Below, piece by piece: positions 33,347 through 41,934 of a stretch of DNA of 64,000 nt. The translations under genes and the position numbers were made by a program. The notes under the pieces were generated by a model. The model saw only the letters and a list, made by a program, of their open reading frames with translations. It was not told the origin of the DNA and did not search any database. The stretch spans positions 1 through 64,000 of the forward strand of contig JAADFL010000066.1 in the NCBI GenBank assembly GCA_013152945.1. Direction: 5' to 3'. Positions within the stretch are counted from its first letter, which is position 1. Every line of letters starts with the position of its first letter. This stretch comes from Deltaproteobacteria bacterium (GTDB lineage Bacteria; Myxococcota_A; JAADFL01).

Positions 33347-35508
33347 TGCCGGCTTTTACCCATCCGTGGCTGGCATGGGCTGCACTGGGGGCTGCGGCGA
33401 TACCGGTTGTCATACACCTTTTGCACAGACATAAAGTCGTGTCGACGTTGTTTCCTCCGGCCTTTCTACTACTGTCCGCGCTTGAAAAGAAGGCGAGAAG
33501 GGATAGGCTGAAAAACCTGATCATCCTGCTTTCAAGAATTGTTTTGGCGGCTTCGATCTTCCTTGCCGTGTCCATGCCGTACTTAAAAGCCCGGGATGAT
33601 GTTGTATCAGTCGAATCGAAAAGGCCCGAGGCCGTTGCCATAGTGCTGGACGATTCGGCCAGCATGAGAACCTTGTCGCACGGAAAAACCATGTTCGAAC
33701 GGGCGAAACAGGCTTTGAAACAGCGCTTATCCCTGCTTAATGATGTGGACGAGGCAGCGCTCGTATTGGCTTCCAGGCCGAAAAGCAGCAGCATCGGGGC
33801 TTTCAAACCGGCGGCAAATATCATGGATGAATTGAATGATGCGGAACCGGGTTACAGCCGTGTGCTGCTCAACCCGGGTCTCGAGACTGCGGCAGCCATG
33901 CTGCAACAGGAGAACAAGAGCAGGATAAAGGTCTTGATACTGGTTACGGACCGGGCCGCCAATGCCCTGGACCTTGAGAATCCGCCATGGCAGGGTGAGT
34001 TGAGACCTGACAGGGTGGAAGTTATTACGCTCGAAGATCCCGATATCATCGACAACATGGCCGTTGTTGGAGCAGAGGTGCGAAAGAACGGGGAATCGGG
34101 TCCGGCCGGTTTCGAGGTCCTTGCAAGGGTGTCTTGCTTTTGCAGGAGCCCGCGTAAGGAAGTGCCGGTCAGGCTGCTTGTTGACGGTAGGGTCGAGGCC
34201 ACGAGTTTTGTAGATCTTGATCCCGGCGGTATGGCGCAAGCCAGGTTCACGGTGAACCTGGACTCGCCGGGATTTCACAGTGGTGAAGTAAGAGTGGATT
34301 CGCACGATCCGTTCGAAGATGATGATTCCATGCCTGTTGTGTTACAGGCCGGTAAACGGGCCAGGCTGCTCGTGGTGGACGGCGCACCCAGCTCGATACC
34401 TTTCCTGGACGAGGTATTCTACCTGGAAAGGGCACTTGATCCCACGAGGGGGGGAAATCAAAAACTATCCATAAAGGTGATCGATCCCGAGGACCTGGCC
34501 GGTCAGGACATGTCCGCGTACGATGTGTTGTTTCTGTGTAACATGCCGGCAGAGACCCTGGCTTTGGCCCTGGAACAGGTCGAAGGGTTCCTGGAAGAAG
34601 GAAACGGGGTTTTCCTTTCTGTGGGAGACAAGGTAGTTCCAAAGGATTATGCACGTCTCCTGGCAGGAATTCTTCCGGGTGAGCCCGTTGCCGTGTCCGG
34701 TACAGGCTCCCCGCAATCAGGCCTTGGTATCCGTGCAAAATTCCCGGGCGGCCCCATACTTGGTCCTGTGGAATCCGAGGCAGGTGAATCCCTGGCAAAG
34801 GCAAGGGTTTGGAAGTGGCTTTCCATGAAACCGGGCCGTGACACAAGGACCGTGCTCACCCTGTCGAACGGCGCGCCCCTCTTGATAATTGCATACAAGG
34901 GCCGCGGCAGGGTGCTGTTTTTAACAACGAGCATTGACAGGAACTGGACTGATTTCCCCATTTCTCCGGTATACTTGCCCGTGTTGCAAAGGTCTGCCTA
35001 TTTCCTGGCCAAAGACCTGGTGTGGGGTGGAAAGAACCAGGTCGAGGTCGGCCAAAAAAGAAAAATCAAGGTAATTGGCAGACCGGGAAAGGTCGAGGTA
35101 AGCGTAAAGGGGCCGTCAGGGCGTGTCTTCAAACTCGGTAAACCTGCAGGCCCGGGTAATGCCCGTTTTGTTTTCAGTGAAATAAAGCGTCCGGGGATTT
35201 TCCATGTCATGGTAAATAATGACGTGGTGGATGCATTTGCAGCAGTAATGAACCCGGCCGAGTCAGACCTGACAAGGTTGCCGGCCCCGGCCCTGGAAAA
35301 GTTTTTAACCAGCAAGACCGGCAGATACGTGGAAGTGCCCGAATCAGGAGCAGGGAAAGACAAGCCTCTTTGGGCCTGGTTCCTGTTGATTGCCGTCATG
35401 GCTGCGTTGCTGGAGAGTTTGTTGAGGGCGGGCCCGATCAAGGCCAGTTGGCGTGCACGTAGTAGGATACGGCAAGCACGCTGGACAAGAGGAGCCAGCC
35501 CACGGTGA
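33343..35508 (+). CDS. BatA-like membrane VWA protein
   Basis: A 721-residue protein opening with the BatA N-terminal membrane element (FTHPWLAWAALGAAAIPVVIHLLHR) and a second helix near 62-80, then a VWA domain with MIDAS DDSAS (Asp103, Ser105, Ser107). The middle (about 250-560) contains beta-sandwich and glutamine-amidotransferase-like segments (RARLLVVDGAP, VFLSVGDKV), and a last helix near residue 670-690 ends in a basic tail. It is the last gene of the operon and probably sits in the inner membrane with its bulk outside. Its final 71 bp overlap tail-to-tail with a minus-strand gene. The name is at family level; Bacteroides aerotolerance is not implied. Confidence 0.85.
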   Translation: MMPAFTHPWLAWAALGAAAIPVVIHLLHRHKVVSTLFPPAFLLLSALEKKARRDRLKNLIILLSRIVLAASIFLAVSMPYLKARDDVVSVESKRPEAVAIVLDDSASMRTLSHGKTMFERAKQALKQRLSLLNDVDEAALVLASRPKSSSIGAFKPAANIMDELNDAEPGYSRVLLNPGLETAAAMLQQENKSRIKVLILVTDRAANALDLENPPWQGELRPDRVEVITLEDPDIIDNMAVVGAEVRKNGESGPAGFEVLARVSCFCRSPRKEVPVRLLVDGRVEATSFVDLDPGGMAQARFTVNLDSPGFHSGEVRVDSHDPFEDDDSMPVVLQAGKRARLLVVDGAPSSIPFLDEVFYLERALDPTRGGNQKLSIKVIDPEDLAGQDMSAYDVLFLCNMPAETLALALEQVEGFLEEGNGVFLSVGDKVVPKDYARLLAGILPGEPVAVSGTGSPQSGLGIRAKFPGGPILGPVESEAGESLAKARVWKWLSMKPGRDTRTVLTLSNGAPLLIIAYKGRGRVLFLTTSIDRNWTDFPISPVYLPVLQRSAYFLAKDLVWGGKNQVEVGQKRKIKVIGRPGKVEVSVKGPSGRVFKLGKPAGPGNARFVFSEIKRPGIFHVMVNNDVVDAFAAVMNPAESDLTRLPAPALEKFLTSKTGRYVEVPESGAGKDKPLWAWFLLIAVMAALLESLLRAGPIKASWRARSRIRQARWTRGASPR

Positions 35509-35767
35509 AATGAACGGCCTTATTGTTCCAGATCCGTGCAGGCAACAGCACGACCAACAGAGATGCAAGAAGCGCGGCTATGGAGCTCCACAGGATTTGA
35601 CCGTAGTACATCATGGGAACAGTGCCGCCCACGGCGGTCAACTTCCATGCCCTGTCCAGCGGGTTGTACCTGAGCACAGGTAAACGCATGGCGTTTACCA
35701 TGATCATGGCCAGGTTGAAGAAAACAGCGCCGAGGAGGGCTGCAGGCAGCTTTTTCGAACCTTCCAT
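35438..35767 (-). CDS. small integral membrane protein
   Basis: A 109-residue protein with three or four hydrophobic helices (AALLGAVFFNLAMIMVNAM; ILWSSIAALLASLLVVLL; VGWLLLSSVLAVSYYV). A much longer frame to 36079 is only a shadow of the upstream gene in another register; the ATG at 35767 overlaps the upstream stop by one base (TGATG), a classic coupled start. Its 3' end overlaps the BatA-like gene by 71 bp. The family was not recognised. With its partner it may form a small membrane complex. Confidence 0.65.
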   Translation of the reverse strand: MEGSKKLPAALLGAVFFNLAMIMVNAMRLPVLRYNPLDRAWKLTAVGGTVPMMYYGQILWSSIAALLASLLVVLLPARIWNNKAVHFTVGWLLLSSVLAVSYYVHANWP

Positions 35768-36264
35768 CACGCTACTCCAAGCGATTTCACGGTGGTGGTG
35801 TACCAACCGATGATCGCCACAGACCAGATGAGGAAAAACCAGAGATAGAGGGAAGCAAGGTAGAGCAAACCGAATACCTTGTCCCGGGCCTTGCAAAACC
35901 GCTTGACTCCGGCAAACAGGAAAACGCTTAAAGGAAGTGTGAAGACTGCAAGGTACTCTTTGATGTCGAAGAGTTTTCCGACACCAGGCGCTGTATTGTT
36001 GATGAAAGCTACGCGGATATTTGCTTTGTATTCGGGATAGATCAGAAATCCGAGGGCGAGCACGACAAGACCTACGCAAAGGGAGATGGTTACGAACCTT
36101 TCGAGTCTGCAGTGTCCTGTTTGGCCGGACAGGTGTCTTCTGGTGGCCGACAGCAGGACATGCGCGGATATCCCGGCAAAGGCGACTCCGGCGACTGCAT
36201 GGAAGAAGAAGAGGGGCCTTGCGGCGAAATGAAGGAAGACATTGGGATCAATATTCGCTTGCAT
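35767..36264 (-). CDS. four-helix integral membrane protein
   Basis: 165 residues with four predicted helices: LFFFHAVAGVAFAGISAHVLL, FVTISLCVGLVVLALGFLIY, the YLAVFTLPLSVFLFAG stretch and LYLWFFLIWSVAIIGWY. Histidines at helix positions (HFAARP, FFFHAV, SAHVLL) would suit haem or metal binding, but this is inference. It is translationally coupled to the 109-residue membrane protein. Family not recognised. Confidence 0.65.
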   Translation of the reverse strand: MQANIDPNVFLHFAARPLFFFHAVAGVAFAGISAHVLLSATRRHLSGQTGHCRLERFVTISLCVGLVVLALGFLIYPEYKANIRVAFINNTAPGVGKLFDIKEYLAVFTLPLSVFLFAGVKRFCKARDKVFGLLYLASLYLWFFLIWSVAIIGWYTTTVKSLGVA

Positions 36265-36573
36265 GCAGGCCTCTATTCATTGAAATCAATGGGTACAGGT
36301 TGTGCCTGGCATTGTCAAGACTGATTGGCATTGTGTGATAGCCGAATTAAAATATCAGGCATACTGCCGGGTGAAAATGTCAACCGGAAGGGGATGTGTC
36401 AGTGCCGGATCTTCGCAGATTCATTCAACCAAATGGAGGTGAATGACCAACCTTGACAAGCCAATGATGCGCAGTATATCCAGTCCTGGAAACGAGGAAA
36501 GCCCGGGAAGAAGTGATCAGGGGAATCAACAGGGGGGTAGTGCACTGCCTATGTATTCGAAAGGGATGATAAA
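36265..36573. other. intergenic region with an IS21-like end relic
   Basis: 309 bp between divergent genes. The notable content is the ~68-bp element at 36333-36400 related to 46422-46489. A small frame covers part of the remainder (from about 36442) but has no family features. Promoters for the flanking genes must also be here; none stands out. Confidence 0.5.
36333..36400 (+). mobile_element. IS21-family-like terminal sequence, relic copy 1
   Basis: Contains two related ~20-bp subrepeats, GCCGAATTAAAATATCA and TGCCGGGTGAAAATGTCA, ending in GGAAGGGGAT. It is about 82% identical by hand alignment to 46422-46489 in the same orientation. IS21-family ends carry multiple repeats of this kind (complement TGACATTTTCA...). 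No transposase or IstB gene remains next to it. Confidence 0.55.
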
Positions 36574-37737
36574 ATGAGCCCATATACATTCAAAGAGGAT
36601 AGCGCAACAGACAATGCACCAGTGAAAGCGGCTGCAGCGGGCGTGGGCATCTTCATTTTGGGCATTGTGCTCCTCTTTACCGTTGGTCGGCCCATGGGTT
36701 GGCCCCTAGGTTGGTGGTTCAACAGTATTTTCATAGGTATGGGCGCAATGTTTTTCGGCTTTGCCATGGTTGACGTGTTCAGGGACCCTGCTCGGACACC
36801 TTCAGCAGATGACATAGACATCCCCGGTGCGGGACCGAACACCAGTATAGCCTTTCTGATCTTGGGGCCGGCCATCCTGCTTTTGGCAGTATTCATGGGT
36901 GCGGTTTTCCCAGTGCCTCAAATAGATCAGAAGACCACGGATAATTTAATCGGAGGCCCGCCCGCAGTTCGGGTCTGCCAGGCCGCGCCTTTCCGTGGGT
37001 GCCTGGACAAGGGGCGGTTCATGGGACGGTTCGAAGGCTTGTACTTGGCCTCACTTGAGACCTCGGGCCGTGTGAGTGACGTGAAGTTCCAGAGCAACCT
37101 CTCCCAAGGCGCGCTCCAATGCCTGGAGAACAAGATTCTGGCCTTGCAGGTAAAAGACTATCATGGTGACCGCATGGCTGTGATGTGCCAGTTCATTGGC
37201 TCCTCCATGCCGGCCGTGTTCAAGATCAGCCTGAATCCAGGGTACCGGCGCCTCGAAGCAGGTGAGCCCCTGATGCGGCCGGGTCCCGGCGGCACGGACA
37301 CCCGGACCGGGACGGAAACAGCAGGTCAGGCGCAACCCGGGAGCCTGCCGGTTGAACATCCCAATGTCCAAGCGCACTGGAGCGGTTTGCTTGCCACGCC
37401 GAACTGCACCTTCTGGAGTGGTCCGGAGCACTTGGGCCGAGACGACATCCTGGGCACCGGCGCAGTGCTTACGCAGGAGAAAGGGCGGGCGACCCTGCTC
37501 TTCGGCGGGTCCATCGCCTTCTCGGGACGCTGGGATGACGGCGCCCTGACCTTACGGCGCAAGAGCCGGCATCAAGGGGGGAGATGGGAGGTCACCGAGA
37601 CCTTGACCCTGCGTAAAAAAGGACGTCGTGTCCTGGCGGGTGAATACCTGTACACCGAGTGCGATCATGCCGGCAAGGAAGGCTGTCCGGGCCCATGCCG
37701 GATTCAAGCCGCAGTGGAGATCCGACCGGAGCCGTAA
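36574..37737 (+). CDS. hypothetical membrane protein with extracytoplasmic C-terminal region
   Basis: 387 residues. Three hydrophobic helices lie in the first 115 residues (GVGIFILGIVLLFTVG, WWFNSIFIGMGAMFFGFAMV, TSIAFLILGPAILLLAVFMG). The rest is soluble, with a Cys-containing first half (VCQAAPFRGCL, QCLEN) and a Gly/Thr-rich linker near 240-260 before a beta-rich tail with paired cysteines (TECDHAGKEGCPGPC). This looks like a membrane-anchored protein with disulfides outside the cytosol. No family recognised. A weak AGGGATGATAAA precedes the ATG. Confidence 0.6.
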   Translation: MSPYTFKEDSATDNAPVKAAAAGVGIFILGIVLLFTVGRPMGWPLGWWFNSIFIGMGAMFFGFAMVDVFRDPARTPSADDIDIPGAGPNTSIAFLILGPAILLLAVFMGAVFPVPQIDQKTTDNLIGGPPAVRVCQAAPFRGCLDKGRFMGRFEGLYLASLETSGRVSDVKFQSNLSQGALQCLENKILALQVKDYHGDRMAVMCQFIGSSMPAVFKISLNPGYRRLEAGEPLMRPGPGGTDTRTGTETAGQAQPGSLPVEHPNVQAHWSGLLATPNCTFWSGPEHLGRDDILGTGAVLTQEKGRATLLFGGSIAFSGRWDDGALTLRRKSRHQGGRWEVTETLTLRKKGRRVLAGEYLYTECDHAGKEGCPGPCRIQAAVEIRPEP

Positions 37738-37867
37738 TCCATGCATTTCGAGCCGTGGCCATGGGTTTTCGAATCTGCGAGTTGGTCACTGTTTTGGAAT
37801 ACCTTGGTTTTCCAAAAAACGGGAACGGACGGGAACGGGGACGGAGGGAACTGGTCCTGTGAAAATA

Positions 37868-38067
37868 TGGATGATTTGAATATCCTTGGTGCCCGGAGTC
37901 CGCAGGAACGTGCGCAAAGCCTGTCCTTGGCAGAGGCTGCTTTCGGCTCGAGGCGACTCGACGGCTTTCCCTTGTTCTTAGCCAGGCAGGCGACTATAAT
38001 GCGTCACGTCAACTCGATAGTCAGTGATCGCGCCTGCGCTTGCATAGAAGCTTTGGATTACCTCTAG
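37868..38067 (+). CDS. possible small ORF, doubtful
   Basis: A ~66-codon frame beginning MDDLNILGARSPQERAQ and ending 22 bp before the next gene. A longer version opens at 37741 through a G-rich tract (about 37818-37850) that looks like intergenic repeat, so only the later start is sensible. There is no good ribosome site and no recognisable family. It could equally be non-coding or the remnant of a gene. Confidence 0.2.
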
Positions 38068-38089
38068 GTAGGCCGGGAAAGGAAGTGGA

Positions 38090-38908
38090 ATGAAATCAGA
38101 GCAGAGACTTCGGGATTTCACTCTTCGTTTCATCCAGATTCTCGTTTGGTTCGAGATACTATGGGCAGCAGTGTTTCTCGCGGGCCTGGTATTCCAATGG
38201 TCCGGGCTTACCGACCAGCTCGCGTCAGCATTCTTCGGCAGTGGCTTCTGCGCCGTCCTGGTCCTCTTGGCCCTTGTGCTGCTTAACGTTGTTACCAACT
38301 TGAACATCATCTCCAAGGTCCAGGTCCAGAGGATGACCGGAGCCGATGTGGAGGAGTCGAAGCCCGGCTCTTTCATCAAGACCATTGGCATAGCAGGAGG
38401 TCTCATCGGCCTCGTGATCCTGTCCCTTTGGTTCGCCGAGTGGCGGCTCTACCAGGCCAAGGTTTCCCAGAGTGAGACAAAGATCGAGTCCCTCGTGGGC
38501 ACGGATCTCCTGGATGAAGCCCTCGACCTGGTCAAGCAGGATGGTCCCGCATCAGAACTCGCAAAGGTGCGCGAGGCCCTGGCCACGTCTGTACAGAGCG
38601 GGGCGCGCCTGTCATTCATCTTACCCCGCAAGGTTAAAGACGTGACCGTGTACTACGAGTCCACGGCCTGGTGGTACGGGCAGAAAGACCAGGACAAGAA
38701 GATCTCCGAGGTAAGCCTGCCCAGGTTCGTGCCCATCAACTCGGAGCGCGACAAGTGGGAGGAGATGATCAAGGGTGAAATAAAGGGTTTTTCGGTTTCG
38801 TCCGGCGAAAACTTGAGGACGTTCCGAAGGATCGTTAAGGATGGCCAGGAGCTAATCCTCCTTATCGACACGGGACGCCGCTCCGACTACAAAAGGAGCA
38901 GCTTCTGA
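38090..38908 (+). CDS. hypothetical membrane protein
   Basis: 272 residues with three helices in the N-terminal half (LVWFEILWAAVFLAGLVFQ, CAVLVLLALVLLNVV, TIGIAGGLIGLVILSLWF) and a soluble C-terminal domain of about 150 residues beginning with a short coiled coil (VSQSETKIESLVG). GGAAAGGAAGTGG provides a ribosome site. Same direction as the preceding hypothetical membrane gene and the HIRAN gene downstream, but with gaps of 180 bp or more. No family recognised. Confidence 0.65.
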   Translation: MKSEQRLRDFTLRFIQILVWFEILWAAVFLAGLVFQWSGLTDQLASAFFGSGFCAVLVLLALVLLNVVTNLNIISKVQVQRMTGADVEESKPGSFIKTIGIAGGLIGLVILSLWFAEWRLYQAKVSQSETKIESLVGTDLLDEALDLVKQDGPASELAKVREALATSVQSGARLSFILPRKVKDVTVYYESTAWWYGQKDQDKKISEVSLPRFVPINSERDKWEEMIKGEIKGFSVSSGENLRTFRRIVKDGQELILLIDTGRRSDYKRSSF

Positions 38909-38943
38909 GGAATCTGGCCGTACGCTGGTTATGAAGTGCTCCA

Positions 38944-38963
38944 AATAAAAGCCTTTGTCCCCG
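38944..38963. repeat. short intergenic repeat, copy 1
   Basis: AATAAAAGCCTTTGTCCCCG closely matches AATAAAAAGCCTCCGTCCCCG at 40780-40800, same orientation, and both lead into C-rich tracts. The pair brackets the HIRAN/ARPP-1-like gene. Confidence 0.45.
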
Positions 38964-39090
38964 CCCCGCCCCGTCCCCGATTCCCGGTTCCCCCACCCCC
39001 GTTTGCTACCTCCCCGGGTATTTCCTCCGTGTCAGATAGTTGCCTTATACTTTGTCATGTATGTGAGAGAAGAAATTCGGAGGAAGTCCT

Positions 39091-40581
39091 ATGGATGAAA
39101 ATAATAACAAAAAAGTGCATGGCCGGAAAGACGGCCTGGTCGGAGTTCTTCGCACGAGATTGGCCGGAAACAGTTATTATGCCCCGGTGACGATACGGGA
39201 TTTTTTCACGTTCGAAAGGGATCCGTCGAATCCGCATGACAGTAACGCCGTGATGGTCATGAAGAACGGTTCCCGGGTTGCAGGACACCTGCCCGCCAGG
39301 GTGGTGTCGTGGCTCTCCGAGTTGCTGGACAATGACGTGGTGAGACTGTCAGGTGGAAGGATCGACCGTGAATACAGCGAGTACAAGCATGCGCCGTACT
39401 TGTCCATCGACGTTATTGCCGGCGAATCGTGGGAAGACGTGTCAAGACCATTCGAAGGACCTGTAAACGAATTCGAGTCACTGCATAACCTGGTGTTGGC
39501 CGCGTACGACGGGGCGTCCAAATCCCCTGGATTCTCCAGAGATCTATATCGCAGAATCAAGCACTTGAAACAGGGTGACCTGCTGCCGGGTACCATGTTG
39601 TTGCTCAAGCTCATTCCATCCATGGAACGTGTGGCGTCTTGGGGCAAGCGTATGGGTGAGGTTCGTGCGGCTGCAGACAGGTTGGAGCAGGTGGCTGTGT
39701 CAGAGGCTGTTCATGCAGGCTGGTTCACGATTTTCCCTTTACATGGAGATGGCAGGAACCACGTGCCTTACGTGTTACTGTCCGATGCCGTGACATCGGG
39801 TGCGGCCTCGGTGCATGAAAAGGACGGGCACGGCTTCGTGCCCGAGATCGTCCTGCACAACAACCTTGGCGTACCAATCCTTATCAACGAGGGAGAATTG
39901 CTGGTGGGAGCCAAGCAGGATCGGACTATAAATGTCACTATAATGGCTCCGGCCGAATCCGAATTCGTGGTGCCTGTAAGCTGTGTTGAGGCAGGCAGGT
40001 GGCACCACACGTCTGAAGGATTCTCGGCCGAGAGCGTTGCACCGAGAAAGGTAAGACACACGAAGCTGAAGTCGGTAATCCATTCCGTGATGGCAGGCGG
40101 CGCCGCGCGAAGTGACCAGGAAGGAGTGTGGGAGAGCGTGTCCAGCCTTCTGAATGAAGCAGACACCCGGTCCCGAACCTCGTGCGTGACCGATGCCATA
40201 CGCCATGAAAGAGAGAATAACGAACTTCTTGACCATAAGCCGGATTTGCCGGGAGATACGAGAGGGGTGGTCGTGACCCTTGGAGATAAGCTTCTTGGCA
40301 TCGAACTCTTCGATTCTCCGGGAACTTTCGGCAAGCTATGGAAGAGGATCTGGGAGTCGTACGTGGTCGGTACCCCGCCCAAACAGGAACAGGAAGCAAA
40401 GGGCCCCGAGCCCGATCCTGAATTTGCAAAGAAACTGGTCCAAGAGATTACAACCAGGCTCGAGCCGTCTCCCGTGTCTCTCGGCGAGGGGGTCGAGGTA
40501 GTGGTGAAAACCGGGGACATGGTTGGATCCGGCGTGGTATACGATGGTGTGCTCTGTGCGCTTTCAGTGCTTTCAGGTTGA
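39091..40581 (+). CDS. HIRAN domain fused to an ARPP-1-like domain
   Basis: 496 residues. Residues about 12-110 match the HIRAN pattern (FFTFERDPSNPHDSNAVMV, then GHLPARVVSWLSELL, and a DVIAGE end); HIRAN domains bind DNA 3' ends in HLTF and occur in bacterial repair or mobile contexts. From about 190 to 420 the sequence looks like the ARPP-1 (ARG and rhodanese-phosphatase-superfamily-associated) domain: PYVLLSDAVTSGA, a PEIVLHNNLGVPILINEGE strand, VPVSCVEAGRWHHTSEGF and a conserved Ser/Thr/Arg-rich helix. Biochemical activity of ARPP-1 is unknown. GGAGG lies 7 nt before the ATG. It is flanked by a short direct repeat, so it may be a mobile gene. The ARPP-1 assignment is from memory of the pattern. 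Confidence 0.6.
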   Translation: MDENNNKKVHGRKDGLVGVLRTRLAGNSYYAPVTIRDFFTFERDPSNPHDSNAVMVMKNGSRVAGHLPARVVSWLSELLDNDVVRLSGGRIDREYSEYKHAPYLSIDVIAGESWEDVSRPFEGPVNEFESLHNLVLAAYDGASKSPGFSRDLYRRIKHLKQGDLLPGTMLLLKLIPSMERVASWGKRMGEVRAAADRLEQVAVSEAVHAGWFTIFPLHGDGRNHVPYVLLSDAVTSGAASVHEKDGHGFVPEIVLHNNLGVPILINEGELLVGAKQDRTINVTIMAPAESEFVVPVSCVEAGRWHHTSEGFSAESVAPRKVRHTKLKSVIHSVMAGGAARSDQEGVWESVSSLLNEADTRSRTSCVTDAIRHERENNELLDHKPDLPGDTRGVVVTLGDKLLGIELFDSPGTFGKLWKRIWESYVVGTPPKQEQEAKGPEPDPEFAKKLVQEITTRLEPSPVSLGEGVEVVVKTGDMVGSGVVYDGVLCALSVLSG

Positions 40582-40779
40582 TGCCCATCTCGTAAAGGTG
40601 GCATAGCCGCTGCCAATAAAATTTTTCCCGTTAAATACTGGAAAAGGCTAATGGCAATGGTTCAAAAAACGGAGCTCGTATTTCGCAACCAAAGATGACC
40701 GGGCGCCGATGGCCGGTATTACCTCGCAGCTTTCACCAAAACCGGCCGCCGCTACCTTGAATCGCTAATGATATCAAGA

Positions 40780-40800
40780 AATAAAAAGCCTCCGTCCCCG
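40780..40800. repeat. short intergenic repeat, copy 2
   Basis: AATAAAAAGCCTCCGTCCCCG, the partner of 38944-38963. It is followed by GGTTGCCGCGTCCGGTTGCCG, a short GGTTGCCG direct repeat. Confidence 0.45.
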
Positions 40801-40863
40801 GTTGCCGCGTCCGGTTGCCGTCCAAAAATAGGAATAAATAGGTAAACGAAACAACTCGGTGCA

Positions 40864-41469
40864 TTAAACGTCGTAACCTGAGCATGGTATGCACACGTGG
40901 CGGTCACCGACCACCCGAAGGTACGGAGCGGCCACCAGTTCACCGCACTCGGCGCAAGGATGCAATCCCATTATCTCCCCGAATTCCTCCCAGGGATGAA
41001 TCTTGACCTCACCAATGCTCACAACCTCTTCTTCAGGCGCCTCCCAAAGCACGTTAACCATTTCCCATGCCTCTTCTTCAGGTATTTGCGTCGGCGGGAT
41101 GCCTGCGGCACGCTTTTTCATGAATGATGATCCGGCCACCTGCTTGTGCCTCGTGGGCTTGTACGAGACTCGAACCGACTTCTCGTTCTTCTTGTCTATC
41201 AACGTGAACGCCAGTTTTCCCCATCCTGTCTTTTCTATACAGTACTTGCCAAGGGTACATCCTGTGGCGTACTGGACTCCATCGGCAAAGCACTGCGCAC
41301 CATGGTTGTCGCCTATCTCGAGTATACAATGAAGTTCACCTGCAGAGCCGGCCCTCTTGACGCCCAGGGCTCTCATAGCAACCAACGCAGTTCTGACGCC
41401 CACCGTACTGGCCCAGCACTTGTGACCGTGAAACCTGAATGCCTCCAAAAGCACTTCCTTGTCAGACAT
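40864..41469 (-). CDS. FmdE-family protein with C-terminal zinc ribbon
   Basis: 201 residues. The FmdE domain (formylmethanofuran dehydrogenase subunit E-like) fills about residues 5-145 with FHGHKCWAS (His14, His16, Cys18), a DNHGAQCFADG segment (Cys60) and TGCTLGK (Cys71), the expected metal-binding set. A zinc ribbon follows: Cys172/Cys175 and Cys193/Cys196. This two-domain form is common in anaerobic bacteria without methanogenesis and near molybdenum or tungsten enzymes; its role is not established. AGGAG precedes the ATG. Apart from a possible small gene upstream on the same strand it stands alone. Outside methanogens, proposed roles involve molybdopterin or metal insertion. Confidence 0.87.
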   Translation of the reverse strand: MSDKEVLLEAFRFHGHKCWASTVGVRTALVAMRALGVKRAGSAGELHCILEIGDNHGAQCFADGVQYATGCTLGKYCIEKTGWGKLAFTLIDKKNEKSVRVSYKPTRHKQVAGSSFMKKRAAGIPPTQIPEEEAWEMVNVLWEAPEEEVVSIGEVKIHPWEEFGEIMGLHPCAECGELVAAPYLRVVGDRHVCIPCSGYDV

Positions 41470-41547
41470 TTTAAACTCCTTTCTTTCCTCTTCTGTTTTC
41501 CATCGTGATCTTTCTTGTTTTGTTGTCTCTTATCCTCTTGTCCTCAA

Positions 41548-41805
41548 TCAGGACCCGTCCGGCCGGCACCTGCATGGACCAATTACTCCTCTCGTCGCGC
41601 TCTTGAGTATTCCCGCCGTAACAAGGCCTATGACCACGGTGAACACACCAACGCCAAGGGCACGCGCTATACGGCTATCTCTATTCCGAGTGTCCTTGCA
41701 GGCAAAGAGACTTGCATTACATTGATAGCTGGTCCCATGTACAGGAACGCACTTACCGGTCCAAGCCATGCCGACTTTTTCCAATCTTTCATTCAGCGGC
41801 AACAT
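41548..41805 (-). CDS. possible small Cys-containing membrane protein
   Basis: An 85-residue frame upstream of the FmdE gene, same strand, 78-bp gap. GGAAG lies 8 nt before the ATG. It has four or more cysteines (GKCVPVH, YQCNASLFACKD, GPCRCRP) and one clear membrane helix (ALGVGVFTVVIGLVTAGIL). No family recognised. The remaining 130 bp up to the kinase gene are AT-rich with nothing identifiable. Coding status is uncertain. Confidence 0.35.
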   Translation of the reverse strand: MLPLNERLEKVGMAWTGKCVPVHGTSYQCNASLFACKDTRNRDSRIARALGVGVFTVVIGLVTAGILKSATRGVIGPCRCRPDGS

Positions 41806-41934
41806 CCTTTGAGCTTCCAATTACCCGCGGAAATATTTATTATGGTATTTTGGCCATATTGTCAATATAAAAAGCAAAAGGTTTACCCGGATGATCCGTG
41901 CCTGATCGGCCATATCAGAACTTATCTTTCAATG

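Noticed and set aside
35768-36079. Upstream extension of the small membrane protein frame
   Set aside because: It overlaps the four-helix membrane gene in another register and reads as low-quality basic sequence; the coupled ATG at 35767 is far better.
37818-37850. G-rich GGGAACGG-type tract as a G-quadruplex or origin
   Set aside because: Similar short G/C-rich tracts occur in several intergenic regions here; no DnaA boxes or conserved arrangement supports a specific role.
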